Source: Allacma fusca (taxonomy: Eukaryota; Arthropoda; Collembola; Symphypleona; Sminthuridae). From it: DNA of 64,000 nucleotides. Below the pieces are notes generated by a model. The model searched no databases and was not told the DNA's origin. It worked only from the letters and a program-made list of their open reading frames with translations. This document shows positions 22,151-39,674 of the stretch, in pieces. The stretch lies in contig OX359247.1 in NCBI GenBank assembly GCA_947179485.1, positions 28,248,801 to 28,312,800 on the forward strand. Reading direction: 5' to 3'. Within the stretch, counting starts at the first letter, position 1; each line of letters starts with the position of its first letter. A program made the position numbers and the translations under genes.

Positions 22151-24076
22151 CTTACAATTTTGCTATAAGTCACAGTTAGTCTTGTCATATATGTAGATAT
22201 GTAAAGTTGATGTTAACAAGAGAGTTGTATGGAAGGAATGATTTAAAGGTAGAAGTTATACGGATAGACAAGGATCGGATATCGGATCCCTGGATCTAGA
22301 AGCTAGACAAAATTTAATGTTCAAGAAATAGATATTCTATATTCCTGTGTAAGTATTGAGGCTGTGTTCAATTAGGGTTTGTAGGATGAGAGTTGGTCCC
22401 TTTGAGCTGGAAGTGTGTTATTGGTTCTAAAATATGAACTAAAATAGGGACAAATAGCTAGAGTTAAGGACGTAATTATTAGTATGGGGTTTGTTGGAAG
22501 GTATAATGAATTGTGGGTATAGTCATCTGGGTTTGGACGCGTCATGCTCGAAACCAGGGATAATTTCCCATGTTTTTGAATGTATGCTGTAGTTTTGACT
22601 GATTATTTAATTGCCGGGATTTTGTAGGGATAAGAAGGGTGATCCCGTTGAGAAGTTTTGGGAGTTTCAGTGGTAGCTAATTAGGGTAATTGGATGTGAG
22701 TGGAGGTTTGGTACATGGTGTTGGAGCTTAATCAACTGGTCATGTTATTAGGGCGAGAGATTGCTGGAGAAGTGAAGAATTCTGCTGGACGCTATGGCTG
22801 TGACTGTGGCTGAGGCCGGTGACAGTGTCAGTGGATGTATAATATAATGTAGGAAGTTTTAAAGGGAGTTTTTTGGGATCTTTTAATATGCTTGTTGACT
22901 ATAAGGGTGAAGTCAGTTTGTGTATAGATGCCAAAAGGGGAATGGATTCTGGTTTGGAAGGATGTATGTGTGGAGATGATTTATGTGTAGACACGGGAGG
23001 AGTATATTGGAGTGGATAGGGTAGGTTTAGTTTTAGGAAGTTAAGTTTGAGCGTGTAGAGTTTTTGGTAGTTACTTGTGGTAGCAGGAGTCTAGGGACTG
23101 GAGACCTTCGGCGGCCGGATAGGTAGTAGTTGGAGATTGGCAGACTTGATATTTTCGGTTTTGTATGTAAATGATTGTAATTATGAATTATTTGTGTGGG
23201 AATTTAAGGTACGGAAGAATACGGGAGAGGACGAGTATATGAAAGAGGACAGGACTCGTGATTGCATGTTGATGGGACGGAGATAAAAAGGACGAAGTGC
23301 TTGGAGTTGGTTTACATATTACCTTTTGGAAATTGACTAGGTTTTTTTTTTGGTGTTCAGGTTCAGAGAGTTGTACTGTTCTTCTATTTGTTCTGGTTCT
23401 GGTTGTGAGTGACAAATACGAAGTGCCGTATTGTGCCTCTGCTGTTGTATATGTACTGCCCTTTACATATGTACAAAGTTCGGTGTATGGGTTGTTTTTT
23501 CGGCTGATAACCAACGATCTTCGAGAGTGACCAAGGATTTGAATTGAAGATAGTGGGATTATTCAAATGTGAGGAAGACCAGGTGGAAGAATTTGAAGGT
23601 GATCCGAGTGTAATTATTACAAGTGAGTGACTATTTGGCTGGAATGGAAAAGGGACAGGGATGCAAGAGGAATCCAAGACGGTGACCTGTGCTTGAGTTT
23701 TGAGAGCGAGTCAGTTTCAGACCAGTAGAGTCATTCGGAAGAGAAAGACATTAGAGAGGAGTAGAGGAGATTAAACAAACGTGAATTTTTTTTTGTTCAA
23801 TTCCCCGAGAAAAAAAAATTATCTTCGACGTGAGGAAAGTCTATGAGACAAGACAAAAGTTTTCGTAGTTATTATTATTATTACTGTTATTGTAGTTGAT
23901 AGACTGTAATTTAGTCAGAGGAGACTTCAAGTTTCGACGAATTATTATTCCTCGTATAGGTATATATATAAACTAATAATAATATTATTATTTCTCATAC
24001 ACACTCGTATTTATCTAAGAAAGCCAAGACTGTCAAGAAATTTTCTTGAACTTTTTAACTTTTCTTACGAGGGAAG
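22151..24076 (+). other. likely 5' non-coding exon and first intron of DDX6
   Basis: G/T-rich plus strand with no coding exon. A pyrimidine tract ending in CTTACGAG just before 24071 makes a plausible acceptor, so the DDX6 start codon would sit 6 nt into its exon and the upstream G/T-rich DNA would be intron. The 5' exon boundary is not determined. Confidence 0.45.
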
Positions 24077-26791
24077 ATGTCGGCCATTGAAGTGGTATCT
24101 CAAGAAAATAATCATTTAAATTCCCCCAATCGGGCCACAGTTTTGAACCATAATAGTCCTGTGACAATGACCAATATGTCGAACAGTAAACTTGGAGGGA
24201 TGCCGCCTATAGGTTCCGAGGATTGGAAAAAATCTCTCAAGATCCCTCCCAAAGACAGACGAGTGCGAACTTCGGATGTGACAGACTGTGAGGGCAAAGA
24301 ATTTGAAGACTTTTGTCTCAAACGTGAACTTTTGATGGGCATCTTCGAAATGGGTTGGGAGAAGCCGTCACCAATTCAAGAAGCTTCTATTCCTATGGCA
24401 CTGTCCGGCCGAGACATCCTCGCTAGAGCTAAAAATGGTACAGGCAAGACTGGAGCTTACTCTATTCCCATTCTGGAAAGGGTAGACTCAAATATTGACG
24501 CTATACAAGGTAAATTAACGGTTTTGACGTTTTTTCATATAGATGTTTTTTTTATAAATGATGAGACCATGGATTCCCCCGCGTCCTCGCTTGGTTGACG
24601 ATAAATCCGTTTCTGATTGATTTTTCTGTGTAATTAAGGTCAAGTGTATGGGTGGAAACTGGAAACAAATTTGTAGTCATCATTAATGTATTTTTTGGTA
24701 CCTCAGCTTTGATTATAGTTCCGACGAGGGAGCTGGCTCTCCAGATAAGCCAGATATGTACGGATATTGCAAAGCATCTGAAATTAAAAGTAATGGTAAC
24801 GACGGGTGGAACGGGACTCAAGGATGATATTATCCGCGTCTATCAAAAAGGTTTGTTTCTGCATTTTCTTAGTGTCATTTTTTACCTTTTAATTTGGATA
24901 TGCATGTTTTGCTCTAATTTAATCATTTAACTAATATTGGTATACTCTTAAGTTCTGTAACTCTCAGCAGCATGTAAAGATAAACACTTCAGGGTGTTTC
25001 CAAGTTTATTCTTTCAAGACGTACTTATGCTATATTTCTTAAGGTGTTGTTGACGAAGGTTGGGGTGCATGCATAGTATAGCAGAGTTTTCTGGAGTATT
25101 GGTGGGTGACAATGATGACCTTGGCACCCTTGGATCCTTATTTAAAACTCGGATAAGTATATATTTGGGTATGAAAGAACTGGTGAACAGATATCTGAGT
25201 TGCCCATTCAGCGAGTTTGAAGTTGCTTTGAGTCGGTTTGAGTGTCGACTGTATTTGTGTTGACTATAATGTTTAGGATTTTATATACGTAGATATGGAA
25301 GTTTTGTGGATGTTTGCATGATGTTGATCTAAATATTTTTTGCCTAGTTCACGTGATAATTGCAACCCCGGGTAGAATCATTGACCTAATGGAAAAACAA
25401 GTTTGTAAGATGGACCAGTGCAAAATGCTTGTTCTGGATGAGGCGGATAAGCTGCTTTCACAAGACTTCACTAGGATGCTCGATAAGCTCATCTCATTCC
25501 TTCCACTGCAGAGACAAATACTATTGTATAGCGCCACTTTTCCTATCACCGTCGAAACTTTTATGGTACGGCGGTCATTTTTTCTTCCTGTTGAAATGCA
25601 AACTCAGCACTAGCAAGTCTGTTTAAGTATTAACAACTTTTTTTTAATCATTCTTGTCCGGAAGGGTTCCTTATAAAAATACTCTGAGGTTTCAGTTGCC
25701 TTTGCCTTCGAATAGAATGATATGTGGAAAATGAATTGCTGTTGTTGTTCTAAAACTGAAAGGTCAGTTTGAGAACCTGATTATTTACAAATTTATTGAA
25801 AATTTGCAGAAGAAGCATGCGATTGATCCGCACAAGATAAATTTGATGGATGAGTTGACGCTGAAGGGAGTGACCCAGTACTACGCCTTTGTCCAGGAAC
25901 GCCAAAAAGTTCATTGTTTAAATACACTGTTTTCCAAGCTGGAGATCAACCAATCTATAATCTTTTGCAACTCAACGCAGCGTGTAGAATTACTTGCAAA
26001 GAAAATCACGGAACTCGGCTATGCTTGCTACTTCATTCATGCCAAAATGAATCAGGCGGATCGTAATCGTGTCTTTCACGACTTCCGCAAGGGTCATTGT
26101 CGTAACTTGGTCTGTTCAGGTAAAATAGTTCTCAAAAGTTTTTTCTTGTTATCTTTTTTCCAACCGTGGGTGAATGTTTTAATTTTCTTGTTTTCAACAG
26201 CCAAATTAGTCAATTAACACTTGCAAAACTGATAATATTCTGAATAGCAATTATTTGTACCTGATGCTAAACTACCCTGAAGCTGTGTTTAACGATCTGC
26301 TTAAGTATTTTTGAATCTTTTGCAGATCTTTTTACAAGAGGTATCGACATTCAAGCCGTGAATGTTGTGATAAATTTTGACTTCCCAAAAATGTCCGAGA
26401 CGTATTTGCATCGAATCGGTCGATCAGGTCGATTCGGTCATTTGGGTATCGCCATCAATCTAATTACCTACGAAGACCGGTTCAACCTCCAGAAGATAGA
26501 AGTAGAGCTCGGAACTGAAATCAAGCCCATACCTAAGGTAGACCACCAATCATTACATTCTTATTATGCGAACTCCTATGAACTCGACTTTGTCCCAGTT
26601 TTCTGTGTACATTTTTTGTTTGCTTATGTTTTCTATTTAATGCATTCATCGACGTGTAATTGCATTTACCAACCTGCCGAAATTCTATAATGCGGTATGT
26701 TCATTTAAGTTGTCTTTTCTTCCAGGAAATCGACAAAACCTTGTATGTGGCATCGCATCACGAGGAAGGGCAAGAAGAGACCAAGTCCTAA
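24077..26791 (+). CDS. DDX6: DDX6 / me31B / Dhh1 DEAD-box RNA helicase
   Basis: Six exons: 24077-24509, 24707-24850, 25348-25565, 25810-26119, 26326-26537, 26726-26791; 460 aa, close to fly me31B. All helicase motifs are present: Q motif in [14 protein letters not shown] (Q101), Walker A AKNGTGKT (118-125), [16 protein letters not shown] (198-202), DEAD (223-226), SAT, IIFCN, RGIDIQ and [10 protein letters not shown]. The family marker [12 protein letters not shown] precedes the core. The protein represses translation and activates decapping in P-bodies with CCR4-NOT, PAT1, EDC3 and LSM14, and stores maternal mRNA in animals. The N-terminal 45 residues are poorly conserved, as usual, and the C-terminus is short and acidic. 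All phases agree; the first ATG gives the expected length. Confidence 0.97.
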
Positions 26792-27864
26792 ATCCTCGAC
26801 TAACAGAACAAATCAAAAGAAAATTGAATACTTTTTGTAATTTGGAAAAAGTTTGTAATTCAATTAGTTATTATTGAACCGAATGATCGATATTAAGTTT
26901 TCAGGCGTTTAGTTTCCCAAAAAAATTGCTATTTGATTCAACGGAATTATTCGAGTTTTGTTGTATTTTATGAAAAACTTTTAAAAAGCATATTAATTGG
27001 TTGCTAAATTTAAATTATATTCCGATTAGAGAAACCACATTGCGAACCAAAATTCAAAATTTTTCCTCCACGTCAATATTAAAACCGAATTGGCTATTAC
27101 AATTGGCAAACCAAACAAAGTATTAAGTGTTTTTATTTCAACTTTGCTCAGACTGTCATAATTTGGATAATGTAAAAAAGCATAATTTATTTCACATGTA
27201 GCTTACTGATTTGTCAACGCTAACTTTGCACTCGTATTTTTTATTGTATTTTGCTTCTGCATCAACGCAACTCATTAGTTCTTGTAATTCTGTAGGCCAA
27301 CACCGTTCCGCAATGGAAGTTGGTTTTTTTGCAGTAATAACGTGATAGCTCTGTTGGAGTTTGGCCTCTGGATTGTTCCTATGAGAAATGCCACACTATG
27401 TATACCACTAAAATCGCGAAATTCGCCATGCTAATTGTTCAATGCCTAACAAATATTTTTTCATAATCCAGAAATACGCAAAACGGAACAATTTAATTCT
27501 TTATTAGACCACAAAAACAGAAACGTAAAAATTAGAAGCGACACATTTTTTTAACCGGCGATCGGTAACATAAAAGAATTGGATGTTTACAAACAAACTG
27601 TCTACTAGTCTACTTGCTGAATATCTCATCTATAATCTGTACTACGTAACTAATATTGATAAGCTGAGGGGTTTTTATACTTTAAACACATTATGAAAAG
27701 CCATACAGGCAACTTACAATTAGAGGGAATAGCCAATAATTCTGATTTTTATACATAAAAATGTTCCATGATATTAACGGAGTTCATCCTTCTACACATG
27801 ATTAGGCATATAGCTCAATCTCACACGGAATATAAATTATTTTTTCATTAATCACGCATATTCC
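26792..27864. other. convergent 3' UTRs of DDX6 and SEC23
   Basis: AT-rich sequence with no coding frame of interest. It should hold both 3' UTRs. A minus-strand AATAAA at 27500-27505 would give SEC23 a 3' UTR of about 360 nt. I see no canonical hexamer close behind the DDX6 stop. Confidence 0.5.
27500..27505 (-). terminator. possible poly(A) signal of SEC23
   Basis: TTTATT on plus, AATAAA on minus, about 360 nt past the SEC23 stop codon. Confidence 0.45.
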
Positions 27865-32640
<4,776 letters not shown>

Positions 32641-35600
32641 AATGGATCCACGGTTGTAAATTCCTACTCGATAAAATTCAGCTATTCCTCTAATGCTACT
32701 ACACCTATAATTAAATCTATTGAGTGGAGGTCCACTATCAAAAAGATTGTTGGAACTAATACTTACCCCAACTTAAATTAATATTATCCCGAGCCCGACC
32801 TTCTGTCGACAGTGAACCGGATTGACTGTCTAGTGCATTCCTATCCTTGCATTTTGCATGTGTGCAAGTCCCAATGCAATAGGGAGAGAAAGGAGCACGT
32901 CATCATACAGCTTACGTGTCATTTCAATGAATGGGAGTGGCCACAACCGTCCCCAACGAATAACCATCCAGGAGTGCTTACTTCAAAATTATTTCCTTCA
33001 TCACATTCAAATACATAATAATAAATCGGAATTATCCCGATCCTCTTCCTTTATAATCTCATCTTCCTCTCCCATTGGAATAACTAGATACTTGACTGAT
33101 TTGTAACGTTTATTTCAGTTAATGTTTTTTATTTTAGCTCATCGGGGATCGTCAGCGTATCTGAATAGTTCTACCTCTAATAATAATTATTTATTTAATT
33201 GTTCGAGCCTTAAATCATGTGTAATGAGTATTGCTTATTATTAATAAATATATAATAATTAATACATAAATATTTTAATAAATTGAGTAGTTACGAGTAA
33301 TTAATGGGATTAATTCAATTAAGAAAGATGCAGACACAGAGAGAGGCAATTTATGAACTGACCGAGTCTTGATTTGCCCCAATTATTCGGTTTACTTATG
33401 CTACACTTGAACATTAATGTTTACTTTTGAGAGGGAAGGGGAGATTTTTGTTTATTCGGATGTAATTTTAATTTTTAATAATTATTGTAAGGTTTAATAG
33501 TAAGGAAGTTCGTGTCACGTAGCCCTTACAATTAAGAGTAGTTTCATGTGCATTTTGTATTGTGACATTGTGAATTTGTGAGTTCCGAAACTTGTTACAT
33601 AGTAAATTGTAGGAGCACTGGCTACTAACCGGAAATTATTTTCAATTTTGCAATTTGCAATCGATGTCCGATAACCAGATATTTTATTTTAGAATGAATA
33701 ATATTGATGGATTAAGCTAATGTGCTTAGTGTGTTAAAATTTAATCATTGGCAGTTACTGTCTAGTCAAGATAGGATTTCTGTAAGTATTTTATTAATAA
33801 TTATTTCCAGTGCATGGAATCTTTTTGAGAGCACTAGTGACATCTAATTCGTGTGGAAACGAATCCTGTATTTGCCGAGTGGAAGGCATATGTAAATGTC
33901 CTTGTAATTATATTATTGGAATAAATACCCATGAAATCCTATTTGATTGACAAAAAATTGTGAAGTAAGGATGAATAAAAAGAATGATTTTAGGGAGAGA
34001 GCATGTATGTAGGCGTAATTGATGTTACAGTAGTATCTACATTTTCTCAAGGTTTAGTGGTTAGCAAAAATACTGGAACAGTACGTATACATGCATTTGT
34101 TTGTGAATCTATGTCTATTCATGAGTTAATATGTGAAAGTAAATATTGAAGATACATATTATGTTTCACTCAATCAACCAATAAATTGCTTTGTTTGGTC
34201 CATGAAATGAAGAGAAAAAGTTTGTGAAGTAAATGTGGAAGTTATAACGGCGTAGTGTAATTTTATGTACTTTTGTATTTTGAACTCAACTGTAACTATA
34301 TATATACTTATACCGGGATTGTTACATTTTTATTTGTGGCATATGTATATACCAGACCCTCCTTGCTTGGGCAAGGTCATTCTTGGCTTTTCAAAAGGGA
34401 TGGACTACAGTTAGGTCTGAGGGCTATTGAAAGACCGTTTTGAAAGTCAGTATATTTAATTTATCAGACCAAATTAGTTACATGTATGCAGAGTATATAG
34501 TATACGGTCTTACAGGGAAAAGCTGAAACCCAGCATAACGCAAGGGTTTATGTGTTTTCCTTGTTGAATTAATAATATGTATACTTGACAAGGTTCTTTG
34601 AGTTTTAAAGGATTTAAAACATTTTGAAAGGCTAGCGGTTCAAATGGTAGAAATTTTACTGTAATGGGAAATGGGACTCCGTTTATTAATCACAGAATAG
34701 CACATCTCATTCTTTTATATTTCATTTTTCTGACGGGCTATTTTGTGTGTCTCAGACCTATGAATCTAATGAACTTGCTAATTAAGAAATCAAACTACGT
34801 ACCAGTTAATAATTTGAACTTATAGCTATATAAAGCAGAACTACTCATTACTAGTATTTACTCACTACTCTTAAAACTTGCATAATATTTGGGAAATGCG
34901 CTACTTTACCGATTCTTTGTCCTCGCAATCATAGACACAATCGTGAACATTTTCTTTCACAAAATACTTTTCTTAAAAGGAACTTTAAAGAAGCCTGGTG
35001 TTACTTATTACAAACAGGACAAATCTCTTGTCTACGATTAGTAAAAACGTTCAACTATTAAAAATGGATACTTTGTTAAGAACGGCCTGATTGTAAGTTG
35101 TGTATACCTAGGATGCCAAAAAACCTTCATTGCCCAAAAGCTCATTGAACGGACACCGATATGCCAAATTTTTGAACCCCCAATTTTCAACCTAGTTCTT
35201 TTCTACATTACTACTAAAATGGGAATTCTGGGCATGATCCTAAAATCAGGTTTGAGGAAATTCAACCTTCAGGATCGGAATTGAGCAAGTGAAACTCATA
35301 CTTTTTCCAATTTATACTTTGTATTTAGCCAAAAATGAAATAAAAACGCTTGCCCATGCTAAATTTAAGTCTTTTTTTGTCATTGTCCCTTATACGGGGT
35401 TAGGTAATACAAAACGGAGTATTTATCTACATTCAGTGCTGCTCCTTCTACAATACATTATTTAATTTATGGGAAAAAATATCAAATAAGAAACTATAGA
35501 AAGTTGGTCAAAGACCATTCAGTTAATGTTCCTGCAAAGGTTCATCGCCAGAGAGCGCTACTTTCTTCTGTCACTGCCAGAGTGGAACGTCAGTGCAAGG

Positions 35601-36342
35601 AAGCAACGTTAAATGGTTACTAATGAAGCATGCCATAGAAGTATTTGATTGTGACGTGTAAAGTTCCGTCGAGCGCGTGTAAGTTTGAAAATCTGCCTTC
35701 TTTCTATATGTGCTAAAAAAATACAAACTCAGAAGAAACAGAGCCAATCTGAGGTTCGTTCTTGGTCGAGGTTGAACTACGCTACTGGGTTAGCTTGTAG
35801 CTACGATTGACACTTGACGAGATCGGAGTACTAAACGAGTATCCTCCTCCTTCATTACTCAGAATAATTATCCTAGCCTTTAAGGACGAAACATCGCACT
35901 TGCATGCATTTAAAAAGCAAATGTAAGATAATATTATTTTCTGTGAATATTAATCCCAGTGTATGAAAATACGGTAACTGTATATTATTTTTATAATGTG
36001 AATTTATATTATGTATTTGTTTGTAGGGAATACAATGTCTGATCTGGGAGTAAAAATGTATGTTCAAGAATTTTGAAGTATTAACAGCGGTCAACGCCAC
36101 TAACTCTCAAAGGTAATACTTATTTTGATCTGTCGTATTTTGGTGGGCTGGAGTTATTTACTGATAATAAAAGGGATGAATGGCGGTTGTAGTTATTGCA
36201 ATTAGTAGTGTGGTGTAACCTGATGACAGTCCTGACCCTTTGTCAATATTGATTGTATTGTGTGATTTTAGTTTGAAGGAGGAGTTGAAGATTGTCTTAC
36301 AAGAAAGGATCTGCCCATGAATTAGCAAAGTAGAGGTCAAGT
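32641..36342. other. intergenic stretch between SEC23 and PPP1R21
   Basis: The SEC23 promoter should lie at about 32.6-33.1 kb; a second donor-like site near 32760 (minus) could mark an alternative first exon. The rest is AT-rich. The stretches 35100-35350 and 35550-35830 are less AT-rich and may be old transposon remains, but no frame or repeat could be defined. The PPP1R21 promoter would be at the right end. Confidence 0.45.
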
Positions 36343-38500
36343 ATGGAGAATCAGTCGCCAACGGAATTGGCGGCCAAATATCAGCGTTTAGCTGCGGAGT
36401 ACTCGAAGGTAATTGTATAACGTGGCTCGTTGTGGCAGAACAAATTGAGCCTGAATTCTTGTGTTGTCTGTATCTGTTCCAACTCAATCATTACTGAAAT
36501 GAAGATGTATTATTTTTACAATGCAGATGAGAGCTCAGAATACTGTCCTCAAAAAGGCTGTTGTGGATGAGCAGGGAAAGAGTGTTCAATTGAAGGTGGG
36601 GTGTGTAGTTTAGTGGATTAAAATTACTTTCAATTCTTTTGGCGTCGTTTTCGAAGGAAGTTGAAATGTTTCAATGGACGTTTTATAGGAAGAACTGCAG
36701 CTAAAGGATCAGACGATCCGTAAATATGATCAGGAAATGGATAGTCTCACTTTCAGAAACACTCAGTTGGAAAAGCGCGTGGGGTTCCTGCAGGAGGAAC
36801 TGGCTGCAGCCACGGTATTTATACGCTTTTAACTAATTTGTCTTCTGTTGGGTTTTTTTGGGGGGAATACGAAATTGATGTTTTATTCCTGTAGAATAAG
36901 AACAAAGTGAAGGGTAAAAGCAAAGGTAATGCAGAAAGTCCGGTTCCAGAAACTAATCAATCCCCTTTGGATTTTGAATTGATAAGTAAAATTGAAGAAA
37001 ATATTCTACTTCATAAGCAAGTAAGTTCAATTTTAAATAAATGCTGATAGTAAGTATGCTGAGGACACAGTTGTACTTAGTAGTGTCAATTTTTAAGATA
37101 TCACAACTGGAGGAGACATACCGGAAAGACACGGATGATTTGAGGCAGCAGTTGGAACAGAAGAACAAAGATTCCCCAAGTCGACAGTTGCAGGTCAGCG
37201 GTTGTTTTTAAAAGTCGGTTAGTGTAAGGAAGCGTTTTTACTCTTATTTCTATTTCAGGTGAAAGCTGATGCCTTGGAAGCCGAGAAACTTAGTCTTACA
37301 TACTCACTGCAAAATAGTTTGGATGAGATTGAGGCCTACCGCGACCAAGTGAATCAACTTCAAGAAAAAATTCGGAATTTAATGTTATTTCCTGATACAT
37401 TAGGGCAGAGCAACAAGTCCAGCAATAATGCACCATTGCTTAAGTCTCACAGCGAAGATTTAACTTCTTCGTTTGATTCTGCACATATCACTGAACTAAA
37501 ACCATTACATTTGAATCCGGACGATACCAGCATTCCAAATTTGATTGAAAAGTTGACCAGTGCAGAACAACAAAGAGAACATTTAATGTTAGAGTATCAG
37601 TTATTGAAAATGAAGTACTCCAAAATTTTCATGGTGAGTTTTGTGTTGATTAAATCTAACCTTAACTTGTTCGTTTTTTATATTTCAATGTTTCTTCTTG
37701 AACACAGAAATGGGAAGAGTCAAAGCAAATACTAAAGTCGCTAAATAAGGAAGATTTAATGAGTGGAGACATCACCCCTAGTACGGAGACCGTTCAGTCA
37801 TTCACTTCTATGGTGCGTAGATTTTTAATATACGTCAACAAACACTACCTGAATCCCTTCGTATTCATGAAATTCAATTGTTTTACTTGATACATTCATT
37901 ATTTAGATTGGAAAAATTGACGTGATATCCGACGATCCTCAATCGTGGGGGAGGTCATACGAGAAAGAAGTAAAAGACTATTTGAAAATAAGAATCAATG
38001 AACTAATAGGATTACTGCAGCTCGCAGATAGTAAAGCTGTTACTTTCCATTCCGAAGTATGATTTTTGTATTTCATTTATTATAATATACTGTAGTTAAT
38101 CATCTTATTATTTACAATTTGAGACGTACTATACGATACCACGCGTTTGTTGTAGTGCGTTTCCCTTCAAAATCTATTGACTATATCGGTTGAGAAAAAA
38201 AAGGAAGCTGAATCTCAATTGCAAAATGCAGAAAGGAATTTTACAGATCTGCAAGAAGAGCTACAACTTACAAAAAATAATTATGAGACCCAATTGAGCA
38301 CTATGACAGAGCATTTGGCAAACATGAATGAAAAATTAACGCTACAGAAAGATACGATTGATGACTTGAAGTATCAGCTAACAAATAAAGTAAGAAGAGA
38401 TGCACTGTGTATATACACTGTTATATTTATGATTTTTTGGGGCTTTTTGGCTAATACATTTATTGTTTTTAAGGGCAACGGCAAGCAATCCAAGAAATAA
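36343..38500 (+). CDS. PPP1R21: PPP1R21 homologue lacking the central domain
   Basis: Ten exons: 36343-36408, 36527-36595, 36689-36814, 36895-37020, 37098-37193, 37259-37633, 37708-37812, 37907-38056, 38156-38389, 38474-38500; 457 aa against about 780 in mammals. The N-terminus has the KLRAQ-domain pattern (AAKYQRLAAEYSK, MRAQNTVLKKAVVDEQ, EMDSLTFRNTQLEKRV) and is coiled coil. The C-terminus matches the TTKRSYEDQ-type domain (LLQLADSKAVTFHSE, LTKNNYETQLSTMTEHLANM). The central helical domain between them is missing inside exon 6, which reads straight from one coil (LQNSLDEIEAYRDQV) into the other (LIEKLTSAEQQREHLMLEYQ). PPP1R21 is part of the FERRY complex on early endosomes, which binds mRNA and Rab5, and was first named as a PP1-binding protein. 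All phases agree (every intron is phase 0). Confidence 0.9.
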
Positions 38501-39674
38501 TGCATTGAAACTCCTAGTTACCGCACCCGCAAATGTGCTTCAAACCAGGTTCAGGATAGTGATGAGGTAATTTCACAACCTATGAATTGTGTACCCGTAG
38601 CTGAACATCAATGAAAAGAAGATTACAGCCTAATCATTGCCTAAATTACTACATTTAGGATTTTTTATGGTCTGCAAACGTGGATGGACATGAACAGAAT
38701 GTGTGATTCAGTTAAACCATTAGAGCAATAAGTTTTTTGTAGTTTTAAAGTCCGGCATTGTTTGCCAGTATTTTTAAGGTTCCTTGTGGTCTTATTGAAG
38801 ATTATAGGTAAGACGAAGATTAAGAAAGCTCTTAATTTTCCAGCCTTACGAAAGTTTGGGATTTAGTTTTTATCACATTTGCACTATATTGCCACTGTCA
38901 TTTCTTCCCTTAGGTAATGTAATTTTGTAGGCTCGTCTCCATTACCTATCGACCAATGAGTCCCAGCGATAACGTATGGTATTATGACATTATAAATTAA
39001 GTTTATTTCGTAAGGCTTTAAAAATTTGATAATATCATGTTCAATTACTTGAGTATCAATATTCGTCGATAACTACGTAATGTTTACAGCCTTGATAATC
39101 CGTACTAGTTAACTCGAAAAGAAGTAATTATTAGTGTTGTTATTTATACTCATTGTGATCTGTACTGACTCCGAGGAACCACACGTAGTATCAAGTATCA
39201 AACAGTTGCGAAGGTGTAACAACACAACGATACGTAAGTAGTTTAACATGTGGTACTAATTGTATGTAATACCTTCATGTCAAAGTTTTCCTGGAAACGT
39301 GCGAATCCTTGTATTTCTGCACAGCCAAACCTAATAAGAAAAAATGATGGTTGCGTACGCAGAGAAGGTTTATGCTATGCTATAACTGTGTAGTAGCTTT
39401 TTGGGTGATAATTGGATTTTTATTAAACAAATCCTACACGAATATTCACTTGAATTATGTCAATTTACTGCTCATAATCATAGTTACAACTTTTTAGACG
39501 AATTCTGCAAGACATCATGCTATTATGATTGGCGTAAATTTTAAACAAGGAATAGTTTCCGCTATTTGCAGTATTTGTACGAAATTACTGAGGTCTAGGC
39601 GATTCGGCCTCTTTTGTTGTCTACTTTTAATTTTATTTACAGAATAATGTTACACGAAAGCAATTTGGATGAAA
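38501..39674. other. convergent 3' regions of PPP1R21 and ISCA2
   Basis: AT-rich sequence with no coding frame. A variant hexamer AATAAG near 38728 may serve PPP1R21. No RNA gene or repeat seen. Confidence 0.5.
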
